From contig CM022303.1 in assembly GCA_011799875.1 (NCBI GenBank), positions 220,769,606 to 220,833,605 of the forward strand: a DNA stretch of 64,000 bases, in the 5' to 3' direction. The stretch is from Thinopyrum elongatum (taxonomy: Eukaryota > Streptophyta > Magnoliopsida > Poales > Poaceae). The translations under genes were made by a program, and so were the position numbers. Of this stretch, positions 11,961 through 23,245 are shown piece after piece; positions within the stretch are counted from its first letter, which is position 1; the number at the start of each line of letters is the position of its first letter. The notes under the pieces are model-generated. The model was given only the letters and a program-made list of their open reading frames with translations. It was not told the origin of the DNA and searched no databases.

Positions 11961-12248
11961 AGGTGGTGTACGTACATGAAGAGAATTGGTGCACGTTCTC
12001 ACGCTTCATGCCCAGCCACACCCGCGCGGGTACACGGTGGAGCTCATTTCTGTACGAAATGGCAGCCCATGTGCTAATTTGAGCGCGTGTAGCGGTTGTT
12101 TAACTACGGAGGTCGTGTACCACGCGTGCATGAAACAAAGTTCAACTTGATGCGTTGGCTCGTTATTTTTAAATAAAGTTATATTGCTTAATGGCACGTA
12201 CACAGAATATAAAATGATTTTTATGGAGAAAAAGGTAGTCCGCTCCAC

Positions 12249-12254
12249 TATATA
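12249..12254 (+). promoter_or_regulatory. TATA box of cassette copy 1
   Basis: TATATA lies in CTCCACTATATACAATGGAG. Copies 2-4 have TATA-type words at the same relative position: 16385-16392, 18281-18287 and 20168-20174. Conservation across four copies supports a core promoter. Confidence 0.55.
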
Positions 12255-12901
12255 CAATGGAGCCTGCCTGCCAGGGTTTGTCTCTCTTCAGAGTATCTCA
12301 CAAAAGGCGGTGGTGGCCTCTCTCTCTCTCTCTCACCGTTGGTCACTGATCCGGCCGCATCCCGTCCGCCGGCGGAAATGGAGGACGTGCATCATTTCTC
12401 TGTTCGACGGCGCCGAGGCAGCACGTCCCGATCTGCGGTACCTGCCGTTCTCTCTGACCAAGCTCCGGCGCGGTAGGGCCTACGCCACTCGCTGCCGCAG
12501 TATGGGCAGATCCCGCCCGCCGCCGCCCTCCTAGTTACATCGCGACGACCCCCAGGTATCCCCTCCGGCCTTGCTTCACTGCCCATCTTCCCATGTCGCT
12601 ACATGTGGAAAATCTTGCATGTGGATCTTCCCTAGTTCTTTGCCCAAAACGTAGCTCGTCCGGCTTACTTTCCATATTGCAATCTCGTCCTCACACCGTT
12701 TTAGATGAACACAACCGTGCTGTTATCTTCCCTTAGGACAAGGAATATGCTTCTTTTTTGTCGTCGTATGTGTCATCAACTATTATTGGCCAGTAATTGT
12801 TTCCTTTCTACCTCTTTTTTTGCAAATAGGGCTATCCATTTCACCTCGTTGCTATTGCGACCTTTTGGTGAATTGCACAAATCACTTTTTTCTTAAGAGT
12901 G

Positions 12902-12922
12902 TTTTGTGCAGTTCTACTAAAA
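12902..12922 (-). repeat. Inverted copy of the cassette core motif
   Basis: TTTTGTGCAGTTCTACTAAA at 12903-12922 is the reverse complement of the core found at 13170-13189, with one mismatch (T instead of C). The two arms are about 250 bases apart in the same cassette copy. Confidence 0.75.
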
Positions 12923-13586
12923 TGTCACACGGGCAACGTCTCTACATTTCACTGCGACTGCACAAAGGGAGATTGGTTTTGCTCTATCCTCCTCATCCAA
13001 CTCTGAGCCTAATCTTCTCCAACTATTTGCTTAATCTTCTCCAACTAGTTAGTCTTAAGAGAGACTGCAAAGGTGACCGGCTTCTATTTGTGTGTTTATT
13101 GTTTCATCAATAGTCCTCTATTATTGTAATCACACTTAATATCTTTGGAACAGGGACGCTCAGCTCTATTTTAGTGGAACTGCACAAAATGATCGGAATG
13201 TTGCAAGCTCCTGACAGCTACTTTTTTCCCAACATGCCTTGTTGATTTAGACAGAGCTGGGGGAAGTTGCTGCCAATGAAAGCATTGATCAATTTTAATT
13301 TAACACCTTCTCACAACTTTGTCTTCAGTTGTGATGTAAATATTAGCTCTGATCTGCTAATCATTGAGATGCATTAGCAAGGAAGTTAGTTTTTTATTTT
13401 TTCCGAAAGAGCATGGATGGCAAGACATACGAAACAAAAGCTGGAAGCTCAGAGCATTGTACAATTTCATGTCGCTGGAAAATTATTTGTATAGTACGTC
13501 AATTATGTAAACAAATGCTGGAAGCTTCATAACATTGCCAGAAGCCTCTTCAGCATTCGGGTCCATGTGCCATGCACCAAATTATA

Positions 13587-13747
13587 CTCCCTCCGTTCCT
13601 AAATATTTGTCTTTTTAGAAATTTCAAATGGACTACCACATACAAATATATATAGACATATTTTAGAGTGTATATTCACTCATTTTGCTTCGTATGTAGT
13701 CACTCATTGAAATCTCTAGAAAGACAAATATTTAAGAACGGAGGGAG
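13587..13747. mobile_element. Stowaway MITE (161 bp, Athos/Thalos-like)
   Basis: The inverted ends CTCCCTCCGTTCCTAAATAT and, inverted, CTCCCTCCGTTCTTAAATAT are flanked by TA on both sides (13585-13586 and 13748-13749). The interior has the typical GACTACCACATAC and TATTTTAGAGTG words of Triticeae Stowaway families, which are Tc1/Mariner-derived non-autonomous elements. Confidence 0.92.
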
Positions 13748-13899
13748 TAGTGCACAACCGCATGGGAGACTCAGCCCAGTCGTTGCACCGCACTAATAGT
13801 GAGTAATGAGCAGTCAAATCATAAGCCCCACCTTTCCCACTGTAAGTTTCTCAGAAGAAGCAACCATCAATAGGTTCTTCTTTGAATCCGCTCATACTA

Positions 13900-14249
13900 C
13901 TCCCTCCGTCACTGTTTATAGAGCGCGCTTCAACAATCTCTGGGACCAAGGCGACTAGCGATCGGCCTGAAAAATAGCATTGGTAGTTATAGCACGGTGT
14001 CTATTACTAGAGGAAATAATGCATACACACATGCATGTAGTGCTTCCACCCCGGGTACACACATGCATGCACTTACTCCACTCCGCGTATACACCTACAT
14101 CGAGAGAAAATTGTGGACTTGATTGCGATTACCACACCCTAATTAATTGAGCATTAAACCAAACAAGTCTAAAATCTCTCTGGTGGTGGAAATGCATGGA
14201 GAGAAATGCATGAGAATGAAGTGCGCCCTGTAAACTGTGACAGAGGGAG
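13900..14249. mobile_element. Stowaway MITE (350 bp)
   Basis: The left end reads CTCCCTCCGTCACTGTTTAT and the inverted right end CTCCCTCTGTCACAGTTTAC, flanked by TA dinucleotides (13898-13899 and 14250-14251). It has no coding capacity. Confidence 0.85.
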
Positions 14250-14550
14250 TAGTATGAAGGTGCAAAACCAAGTATGCGTATGTCCTGTCGGTCAACGCAC
14301 TTCCTCTTGGCATATCACTGACATGTGGGACCGGAGTGTGAGCAAACCGATCTCAATTGACGGCAAAATGGCCAACCCGCCGTTCCTTGAGAGAGACGAG
14401 GAGCGAGAACACACAGACGGGCTCGCACGGAGGCCAAGATATATTCGAGCATGGTTGATCGATATCATCATTACATGTTCGATGTTTTTTAATAGTACTA
14501 TTGGGCTGTCGTTTTCCGCACTTCTCCTGAATAAATGTGTACTTTATCAG
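14250..14550. other. No feature seen
   Basis: This is intermediate-composition DNA between a MITE and the direct duplication. A chance ORF (14206-14562) begins inside the MITE and has no recognisable domain. Confidence 0.3.
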
Positions 14551-15655
14551 AGATTAAAATAAAAGTACAGACGCTCCACCATGCGGTTCCTAGTACCTGT
14601 ATACTAGTAGTACTACTCGTACTACTAAACCTTGCGCTTGGCTCTTCGCCTCTTCGGGAAGTCGAACAATGATGGTACTACAGGGTATGCCTCTGGCAAC
14701 CTGACACCGAATGAACTGCTGCACATCCACCGCCTGGGCGAGGGTAGGTTGCATTAGTCAAAAGCTTCTCCTCGTCCTGCGAGCCACCTGGCTTGAGGTA
14801 GACGGAGAGGGTGTAAGCGAGCTTCACCTTGTCCTGCAAGCTTCTCCTCGTTCTGTGAGTTAACGGGACACACCAAAAAGTAGTGCTAGTCCATACTCCT
14901 TTCCGGTTAATATGGCTTAATCTTTTTTGCAGGTAAATGAGAGAGCTTTATTCATATATAAGCATTCTTAGGACGATCAGCCAAGAGACTGGTCACTAGG
15001 AAGCGAGCTACCCCGCAAAAAAAGAAGAAGGAAGCGAGGTGTTTCATCAAGCCAGCTCTCGGTCACATTCAAAGTGCAGCAAGCACGGTTCGCACAAAGA
15101 TGTGCCGCAAGGTTTGCTGACATGTTTACATGCTGAATAACAAAAAAGAGAAAATATTACTGAGCGCTCCTATTTCTAACAGGATAGGAGCCGGAATTAA
15201 GCGAGAAATTATGGCGAGTGTTCCATGCCATCAACTTCCATTATCAAATGCGAGAACCCTCGAAGAGAAACAAATGTGTTGAAGATTGCTTTATCATAGA
15301 TTAAAATAAAATAAGAGTGCAGACGCTCCACCATGCGGTTCCTAGTAGTACATACCTGTATAGTACTAGCACTAGAAGTACTAGTAGTAAACTTTGCGCT
15401 CGGCTGTTCGCCTCTTTGGGAAGTCGAACAATAATGGTACTAGTACAGTGTATGCTTCTCGCAATCTGACACTGAACTAACTGTTGCACGTCCACCGCCT
15501 GAGCGAGGGAGAGCTTGCATTAGTCAAAAGTTTCTCCTTGTCCTGCGGGCCACCACGCACAAGCTTCTCCTCGTTTGGAAAGTTGACGGGACACAACAAA
15601 GTAATGCTAGTCCATACTGCCTCCTTTCCGGTTAATATGGCTTAATTGGAAATGA
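14551..15655. repeat. Direct duplication with about 745-bp spacing
   Basis: Positions 14551-14925 and 15297-15655 are two copies of the same segment. Both begin AGATTAAAATAAAA and contain CGCTCCACCATGCGGTTCCT and GGGAAGTCGAACAATRATGG. Both end GGTTAATATGGCTTAAT. The intervening 370 bp are unrelated and contain no gene I can support. Confidence 0.8.
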
Positions 15656-16123
15656 GATAAATACACTGTCTGTCACTGTATATTTGTAAAAATACGGTCA
15701 GTGGACTTCATAATACGCTCATTGCGGTCAATATATACATTTTTCGGTGTTTATACTGTCACTAGCTAAACCCTGGCTGAGTATGTGTGTGCATGCACGT
15801 GTAGGTTGAGCACTTGAGCGTGACCGTGTGTGTTCTGTCATGTGCTCGGACATGCATGCATTAGGGCATTGCGCGCTTTTTTGCGTCCATGTGTACGTGT
15901 GACTGTTGCATGCACGCGCGAGGTTGTAGTCCCTCACATTCACATGTTCATAAGTCAATGCTTTGTCAAAACATTGCATGCAAGGTTTAATCACGCATGC
16001 ATTCCCGATATTAATACGTTGGTAAAGACAATTTCTTGAGGAAAACAAGCCCATGAATTGAGTACAAAGGGGACTAATAAGCCAGGACGGAGGGAGTACT
16101 AGTAGTGAACCGGAAGGAGGGAG
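15617..16123. mobile_element. Probable Stowaway-type MITE, possibly composite
   Basis: The left end CTGCCTCCTTTCCGGTTAAT and the inverted right end CTCCCTCCTTCCGGTTCACT are flanked by TA. A second right-end-like sequence (CCAGGACGGAGGGAG then TA) lies just inside at about 16082-16096, so two MITE ends are stacked. The interior shows no coding pattern. Confidence 0.45.
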
Positions 16124-16299
16124 TAGGCACTAGTAGTACGTAACAATGCAGTAACAAAATTCCTCTATGCGCATCCTATCTACGTGTCATGCAAGAAAAT
16201 AGAGATAAGTACAAGTGAGACTCAGGAACGGTCATACACGTAGGGGGAGTACGTGTAGGGGCCACTCAGGAGCAGTTAAATCACACAGTAAGTTAGTCG

Positions 16300-17090
16300 G
16301 ACGAAGCAACCATCATTTCACTCTTCAATGACACGTACGCAATATAAAATGGTTGATATGGAGAGAAAAAGAAAACCGCTCCACTATATATACACTAGCA
16401 GGAGCCTAAGCTACAAGCTTGCTTGCTTGGGTTGCTCTCTTCACAAGCATAGAACGATGGTGGCCACACCATTGTTCACAGATCCGGCCTGATCCCGCCG
16501 CTGGGGGAAGGGGACGATGTTCTGCTTAGACGCGGTCGACAGCGGCGAGGGAGAAAACCCATTGTCGGTGCATCCCGATCGGGGGTCCCCGCGGTATGGG
16601 CTGATGCCGCCTCCCAACCGCCCTTCTAGCTATACCCCTACATCCCAGGTACAACTTCCTTTTGGAGCCGGCTTGCTCCACTGCCGCAGCTCCCCACGTA
16701 GCTCCATCTCCATGTGGATCTTTCTCTACTTCTACCGGCTTCTATTTGTGATGAGTTTATATCTCATGAACTAGTGCCAGTACTATTATTCTAATCACAC
16801 TTCTTCAATATCTTTGCCAACAGGGATGCTCAGCTCAATTTTAGTGGAACTGCACAAAAGCATCGTATGATCCAAGGGTGCCAGGCGTCTTTCCTTCGAC
16901 AGGTTCTACCTAGCTAGGAAATTAAATCCTGTTTAGGGTTTAGAGTTTACGGTGTAGTGACCCCATCAGTAGTTTTTTTTGTACACGTTCTCACAACTTT
17001 TGTCTTTAGTTGTGAAGTAAATATTTGCTATGATCTGTGAATCATTGAGATGCATCAACATGCGTGTTAGTTTTCCTTTGTATTTGATGG
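16300..17090 (+). other. Tandem gene-like cassette, copy 2
   Basis: The order is the same as in copy 1. There is a TATATATA box at 16385-16392 and a leader with TTGCTCTCTTCACAAG. Exon 1 (with GATCCGGCCTGATCCCGCCG) ends at CAG/GTACAA (16648/16649). After a short intron the acceptor CCAACAG (to 16823) is followed by GGATGCTCAGCTCAATTTTA and the core motif (16840-16859). The shared 3' segment (CTTTAGTTGTGAAGTAAATA) is at about 17003. In the frame that stays open in all copies the exon reads GMLSSILVELHKS before a stop. No known family was recognised. The copy is shorter than copies 1 and 3 because the intron is only about 175 bp. Confidence 0.5.
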
Positions 17091-17155
17091 AATGTTGTAA
17101 CGGGGCAACCTTGGAGTCAGGATACATACATGAAACAAAATCATAAAGCTTCGTA

Positions 17156-17265
17156 GCTCCCTCCGGTCCTTTTTTGTATGCGTATAAGGCTACTCATAGT
17201 GGGGAGTATCATATACTAGTATCATGCATAAATTACATAGGGGACTAATAAACCAGGACGGAGCT
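17156..17265. mobile_element. Small Stowaway-like MITE remnant
   Basis: The ends resemble CTCCCTCCGGTCC and, inverted, CTCCGTCCTGGTTTATTAGT, with TA nearby. The right end matches the ends at 16062-16096 and 56780-56815. Weak left-end similarity limits confidence. Confidence 0.4.
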
Positions 17266-17723
17266 AGTATGTGAGAGTGTATGGTGGCCTGGTGTATCAT
17301 GTGGTAAAATGTACTTCCTACTTTCTGGTTTATTGCGCTCATCTCAATTTCTTAGTTTTATACCATATTATAAGTATTAATTATTTTCACTACTGGAAGA
17401 GATAGACGAGGAGGGGGAGGACAGCTAGCTGGAGCACGGACTCCCAAGAACTTTTTTACATGCATGTTGTGGCCGGCCGTGGTGACATTTGAACGCGGAG
17501 CAGTCACGTGCACCGGGAAGCGGCGCGGGCGGCGCTCCCTCGACCGGCGTGCCGCTTCAATGCCGGCGCCAGTGAGAGGTCGCGTCCGCTCTGGCCGTTT
17601 CGGGCGGGAACCGTGAGTGGGTGATGAAGAGGGTTCGGGTTGGCCAGGGCGGTCAGGCTGGACGTACGTAAATATTGCTGCGTAATTAATAACGTAAATA
17701 ATGTGCCAGTTGGACAAATATGA

Positions 17724-17757
17724 TTGGAGATGGAGATGGAGATGGAGATGGAGATGA
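17724..17757. repeat. Hexanucleotide microsatellite (TGGAGA)n
   Basis: There are about five and a half copies of TGGAGA in a row in an otherwise non-repetitive segment. On the minus strand they encode a Ser-Ile or Ser-Pro dipeptide run in chance ORFs. Confidence 0.85.
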
Positions 17758-17899
17758 AAGTAAGAATTTTACGTAAACATGGATATGCATGTCTATGTGT
17801 GTGTGCGCACTCACACACATAGTGACGACTCTCACGACTATTCGTACACAACATCGATGTCTCGTTCTCCCTACACACACAAACTTAGTACCGCCTCAT

Positions 17900-19730
17900 T
17901 TTGTTCCTAGGATAGGAATATCATAGGAGTGGGTAACAATATGAAGTGAGATAAATGGAGTACTACGTACAAGAAGAAATGTACATGCACTCACTCTGCC
18001 TCCGACATACCCGCGAGTACACGATGGAGCGCATTTGTACACGAAGAGGCAACTTACATACATAATAATTCGACCCTTTAATTTGTTCACTTAATAATGG
18101 AGGGTCGGGGACCACACGTGAGCGATACAAACTGCGACCTAGAAGCCGGGGCGTGTTATTGATCGAGTTTTCTTTCTTGGTACGTTAAAAAAGATTTGTC
18201 CGCCAGTTTTTGTTTCTTTGTTCCGGGAACACGCATATTCTATTTAAAACCACTGCTATGGAGAGATTTTTTTACTCCATTATATATGCAGCCTCTTGTT
18301 TGATAGGGTTTCTCGCGTCTCACTCTCTCACCCCCTCCATATCTAAACAAGATGATAGTCTCCACTCTATCTCTCTCCTCACCAGTGGTCACAATCCGGC
18401 CGAATCCCGTCCGCTACGGGAGGTGAGGAGGTGCAGCGTTGACGTTGTCGCCGTCGGCGATGGAGGAAGCTGATGCGCACCATCCTCTCTGAGTCGGCGC
18501 TGGTGCGGACGAAGGTCCTCTGCGCCCTTGTTCGCTGCCGCCGTGTGGGCAGATCCCGCCCGCCTAAGCGACATCTCGCCCACCTGAGGTATAACTTCTT
18601 TTGGATTTCATGCTTCATTGTACTGGTCCAGCTCCCCAGGTCGCTGCATGCGGGTTTTCTTCTATACCACTACTCCCCAGCTCCCCATGTACAGTAGCTA
18701 GGGTTCGTCGGCTGGTCCAACATCACCTATTTTTTACTATTATAGAGGAAAGGCCACTCAAAAAGTTGTCTTGGTTTATGCCTCGGTGGAGGTATACATG
18801 TTTTTTCAACAAAAAGTACATGGTGGTTGTGCGGTCATTGTCCATATGCTCCTATTGCTACTGCTAATATAATACTATCACTGGTTAAATGAAGCAATGC
18901 CCATGTTGAAGTGACGTCCCTTTTAAGTAATGCCGATGTCAATCCAGAGGCGTCGATAAATGCTTATGTCCTGCTTTTTTTCTCGGGTATCCTGGTTTAG
19001 TTCCCATCAAGATAATCGTGATGCTTCTGTTTGTTGGTGTACTTTTCATTAATTCTTATTGACAATTGAGATGTCGCCGTTAATCTTGTACCACTACCAA
19101 AACAAAGTAACAACACTATATCCCTTTTTTATATTTTTTGCAGACAACGATGTGTATCTCCATACCCGGGCATGTCTTCCTCAATTTTAGTGGAACTGCA
19201 CAAAATTGGATGGCCATTGTTGTTCCGCATCACTGTCTTCTGCCACGTGGTTCTTCCTTCCTTGAGCTTGATTACCGAGAAGAAACAGACCACAGTGCGG
19301 ATTTGTCGAACTTCATTGGTGTCTCACCCAAACTTGATGGCAAATGGATGATGCATCACCACGATGACCTATCGATGCTCATGGTTGCGTCTCATGGTTG
19401 CATTGGCTGGTAAAGCTGATCGATTTTGGACGAAAAACAAGCTGTCTTCCATCAGTGCTCTTTGCTTGTTACCCACAAAGATGATATCCTTCATCAGTTC
19501 ACCTTGGTTGCGTTGGAGACGCAGTCGTCTTTCACGTTGGTGCAATTTTATCACACAATTGGCTATGAACCAAATGTTTCCTCGAAGAAGCATCGACGTT
19601 GGTACTAAGAGCATAAGTTTTGTATTGATTTCTAAGCCTTGTCACAACTTTGTCTTCAGCTCCCCTGTTATTTTATTTGTCCAGCTATTAACTAAATATG
19701 TGGCCAGACTTTGATTAAAAATATGGTGTG
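17900..19730 (+). other. Tandem gene-like cassette, copy 3
   Basis: The upstream flank (CGCGAGTACACGATGGAGCGCATTTGTAC) matches copy 1 at about 12025. A TATATAT box is at 18281-18287, followed by TTGATAGGGTTTCTCGCGTC. Exon 1 contains CACAATCCGGCCGAATCCCG and GTGTGGGCAGATCCCGCCCG and ends at GAG/GTATAA (18598/18599). The downstream exon follows TTTTTTGCAG (to 19143), with GGCATGTCTTCCTCAATTTT and the core (19185-19204). Two frames are open: one gives VFLNFSGTAQNW and continues to 19413; the frame shared by all copies gives GMSSSILVELHKIGWPLLF. This is the longest exon of the set. The function is not recognised. Confidence 0.5.
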
Positions 19731-19754
19731 GACTAAAAACCCGGATGGACGTAG

Positions 19755-19835
19755 TACCCCTCCATTTTTATTTACTCTGCATATTAGATTTGACTGAAGT
19801 CAAACATTGTAAAGTTTGACCAAGTTTAGGCCGAA
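19755..19835. mobile_element. Stowaway/Mariner MITE left-end remnant
   Basis: CCCCTCCATTTTTATTTACT followed by CTGCATATTAGATTTGACTG and AGTCAAACATTGTAAAGTTT matches a common Triticeae MITE left half. No matching right end was seen downstream. Confidence 0.55.
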
Positions 19836-20233
19836 CACAACAAACCATAATTATTGAGAGAGGGCAAACTGTACATACTCTCAAACCTTTTCGATAATTG
19901 AAATTAAAATTCTTTATTTTTACACACTCACACACCTTTTCGATAATTTGGCGTGTGTGTGGTTGTTCACTTAACGGAGGGTAGTGTACCGCACATGAAG
20001 GACAGGAAGTGCGACCAGGACGCGTGGATTGTTAGTTGATCGTAAGTAGTTTTCTTCACTGGTACGTTAAATAAAGAGTTTCGTTTCGTACTTACACAAT
20101 TTAAAATGATTGTTACAGAGAGAGAGAAAGAAAACCACTCCACTATGTTAGTAGTATGCACGAGTACTATATAAGTTGGAGCCTCAGCGCTTGTTCACTA
20201 GGGTTTGCACTCTCCACACTCTCGCTGCACTAC

Positions 20234-20236
<3 letters not shown>

Positions 20237-20326
<90 letters not shown>
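20237..20326. repeat. (TA)45 microsatellite
   Basis: A perfect TA run of 90 bases lies between two copies of the cassette leader. ORFs of alternating Tyr and Ile on both strands are artefacts of this run. Confidence 0.97.
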
Positions 20327-20329
<3 letters not shown>

Positions 20330-21940
20330 GCTGGAGGCTTAGCGTTCCTTTGCTAGGGTTTGCTATATTCACAGTCTCTCACCCTCTTCACTAGATCTAA
20401 ACAAGACTGCGTTGGCCTCTGTCTCTCTCTCTCCCCCCTCACAGCTGGTGAAGGAGCCGTCCGGATCCCGTCACACTGGGAAGGGGAGGAGGTGCAGCGT
20501 TCACTCTGTCGCCTTCGGCGAGGGAGGCAATCCACTGCCGGCTGCGCTGTTCTCTTTCACCCAGCGCCTGTGCGGGAGGGCCTCCGACCTCTTCTTCCTC
20601 ACTGTCGTACGTAGTGTGGGCAGATCCGGCCTCCCGCTGCACGCCTAGCCACATCCCGACGACCCTAAGGTATAACTTTCTTTGAAATCATCATTGCTCT
20701 AGCTGCATGCGGATCTTTTTCGATTCTGTATTCGAATCTAGGTCTTGGTTCAAAGAGGAAAGAAGGGTGGGGTGGGGTGGAGCATGAATCTAGGACGTGG
20801 TTCAATGAGGAAAGGAGGGAGGGAAAGTAGTATAGACTGGCTATCCAGCCACTTTGTTGGTTGAAAAGGGGAAAAGGGGGTAACCCAGTACACACATCTG
20901 TAAGGAACCGATCTCTTTGTTGAAAAAGGAAAGAAACTGGGGGGTCGGGTAGTTTATGCATGACTAGATTTGCTGACATAGGAAAAAGGTTCAAAGAGAA
21001 CAAATATGGGACCAACACAGATATGCTGCTTCGCAACATACTTTGCATCACCCATTTATACGTGTGGACGCACATGGTGCTAGCATGTCCCATACAACTA
21101 TTTTGCTGTTGTTAATCTAAGAATGCCACTGGAAAATTGAAGCAATGCCACTGTTAAAAGTAAATTACATTTTTAACGAATGTTATTTTAAGAGAATGTC
21201 TCTGTTAATATGAATCAATGCAACCGTTTTAGAAATGCTAATATCCTACTTTGTTTTCCATCAAGATAAGGTAGATGCTTCTTTTTGTCGCCATATGTTT
21301 CATCCTCCTTTATTGGCCAGTAATTGTTTCCTTTTTTGCCTCTGTTAAAACAGGGATATCTATTCAACTTGTTGCTATAGCGAACTTAAATGTCACACTG
21401 GCGACTTTGCTTGATTTAGTTGAACTACACAAAACGAGATTGGATTTCCTATTCGTGTTGGTAGATTCGTAGGTGATCTTGACTGCGTCATGAAAGGTCA
21501 GTACCGGCCTTCGTCCACATGATCGTGTAGTGTGCTTTGAGATGCTGTGCTACTTGTATTGGTACTGTTTTAAATAAATGTTGAATTGAAGCTATTGAAT
21601 TGTTGTCTTTTCCCATTAAGTGAACAAAAATGGGACCAACCCAGACATGATGCTTATTGCTTTGTTACAACAAACTCTGCATCACCCCCTTTATAAGTAG
21701 ATGGAAGCACATGGTGTTGTTGCGCCCACTCTCCCCTGGAATTGTTTATGCTTTTTGTTAATCTAATGCCACTCTCAGAATTAACTACTGAATCTTAGTT
21801 CAAAACTGAAACACTTGTTAGGGATCGGCAGGAGTACCATTTCTGTTAGGGATCGGCCGGAGTACATGTTTAAGACATGTATTGTTGAGATAATGTCCCT
21901 GTTATTGTATATCAGTTATAGTGTTTTACAAATGGTACTA

Positions 21941-22240
21941 CTCCCTCCATTTACTTATACAAGGCCACTATGGAATATACATTTTGCATCTATACAAGGC
22001 CACCAATAGTAATCGAGGCAAAATTAATGATGTGTCTTCGTACTAGCAACTTGTTTAATACTTGCATGCATGTAGTCATAATGACACTTAGCTAGTTCCT
22101 CCACTCAGTTTTCTTGCATGCATGCAGTGCATTAATGATCCCAGTAAACAAAATAAAAGTTGGGTTGCAAAACATGTAATAAATTTTACCTTGGTACCTG
22201 TAATTTGAGTTTGTGGCCTTGTATATAAAAATGGAGGGAG
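21941..22240. mobile_element. Stowaway MITE (300 bp)
   Basis: The left end CTCCCTCCATTTACTTATAC and the inverted right end CTCCCTCCATTTTTATATAC are both followed by AAGGCCAC and flanked by TA (21939-21940 and 22241-22242). It is inserted in the intron-like repeats of cassette copy 4. Confidence 0.9.
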
Positions 22241-23245
22241 TATCCTGCTTTGTAGTTCTTTCTACATGTTTAACCAAGGTATTGTTAAGATAATGTCTCT
22301 GTTAATATGAATTAGTTGCATTGTTTCAGGAATGGTACTTTTCTACTTTGTCGCTCTTTATACATGTTGAAACAAGGTATTGTTAAGATAATGTCTCAGT
22401 TAATATGAATGAATCACACTATTTGAGAATTGCTACTACTCTCCTGCTTTGTTTCCCATTAAGATAAGGTAGATGTTTTTTCTTCTGGGAGTATAAGTCA
22501 TCAACCGTTATTTCTCAGTAATTGTTTCCTTTATACCTATTGTTGCATACACGGATATCAAAACTTCTGCTCGGTTCTATTTCGACTTTGATTTTAGTTG
22601 AACTGCACAAAAGGAGCCAATGTGTTTAAGGCAAACTGTTGCATTATTGGGCCCAGTTGGTCTTTCCACTTTGCAGAAAGAAGCAGTCACTGTTTGCGCT
22701 ACATTACACAAGGAATGATCGAGAAGCTTTATAGAGTATTAGTAGACGCTGGTGACATGACTAGTCTGTAGAGAGCATGGGAAACTCAACAACACGTGGA
22801 GTGCAAAATTCACTCCACAAGGAAAGGTATGACCAAGTCAGTTGCCGACGCAACTGTAACAAACGAGGTCAGTATCGGCCTTCATCCAGATGATTGTGCT
22901 TTGTTATGTTGTGCTACTTATATTGTTGTATTTTTTGAATAAATGTTTAATTGAAGCTATTGTATTGCTATCTTTTCCTGTTAAGATAATGAAGATGATT
23001 ATAGTTGTAAGCGTATGTTTAATCAACTAGTACCACTATTATATTCATCACGCCTTTTCTGTATTTATGCAGACAGGGATGCTCAACTTGATTTCAGTGG
23101 AACTGCACAAAATGTTCAGATGGTTCGTGTCCTCCATAATGCTTCATCATGCACAATACATCGAATGGTTCTCTAATCATTCGTCGTCACCTTGAGCCAC
23201 CGAACTACATACTTGAATGGAGCTGCCAACGTGTTCAATGCCTTG

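Larger units (their letters stand above)
11960..13400 (+). other. Tandem gene-like cassette, copy 1
   Basis: This is the first of four diverged copies of an unrecognised transcription-unit-like segment. It has a TATATA box at 12249-12254, a leader beginning near AGGGTTTGTCTCTC, and an exon 1 with a GGCAGATCCCGCCCGCC word, ending at a donor (CAG/GTATCC, 12555/12556). The later exon begins after AACAG at 13153 (GGACGCTCAG...) and carries the shared core TTTAGTGGAACTGCACAAAA (13170-13189). A 3' segment (TTGTCTTCAGTTGTGATGTAAAT, about 13320) is shared with other copies. No known protein family was recognised. It could be a coding gene with a short second exon or a non-coding transcript. Confidence 0.5.

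Noticed and set aside
15728..16054. 108-residue minus-strand ORF
   Set aside because: It lies inside a probable MITE, is rich in Cys/His/Thr from CA-type repeats, and has no homologue I recognise.
20156..20394. ORFs rich in Tyr-Ile across 20237-20326
   Set aside because: They are translations of the (TA)45 run.
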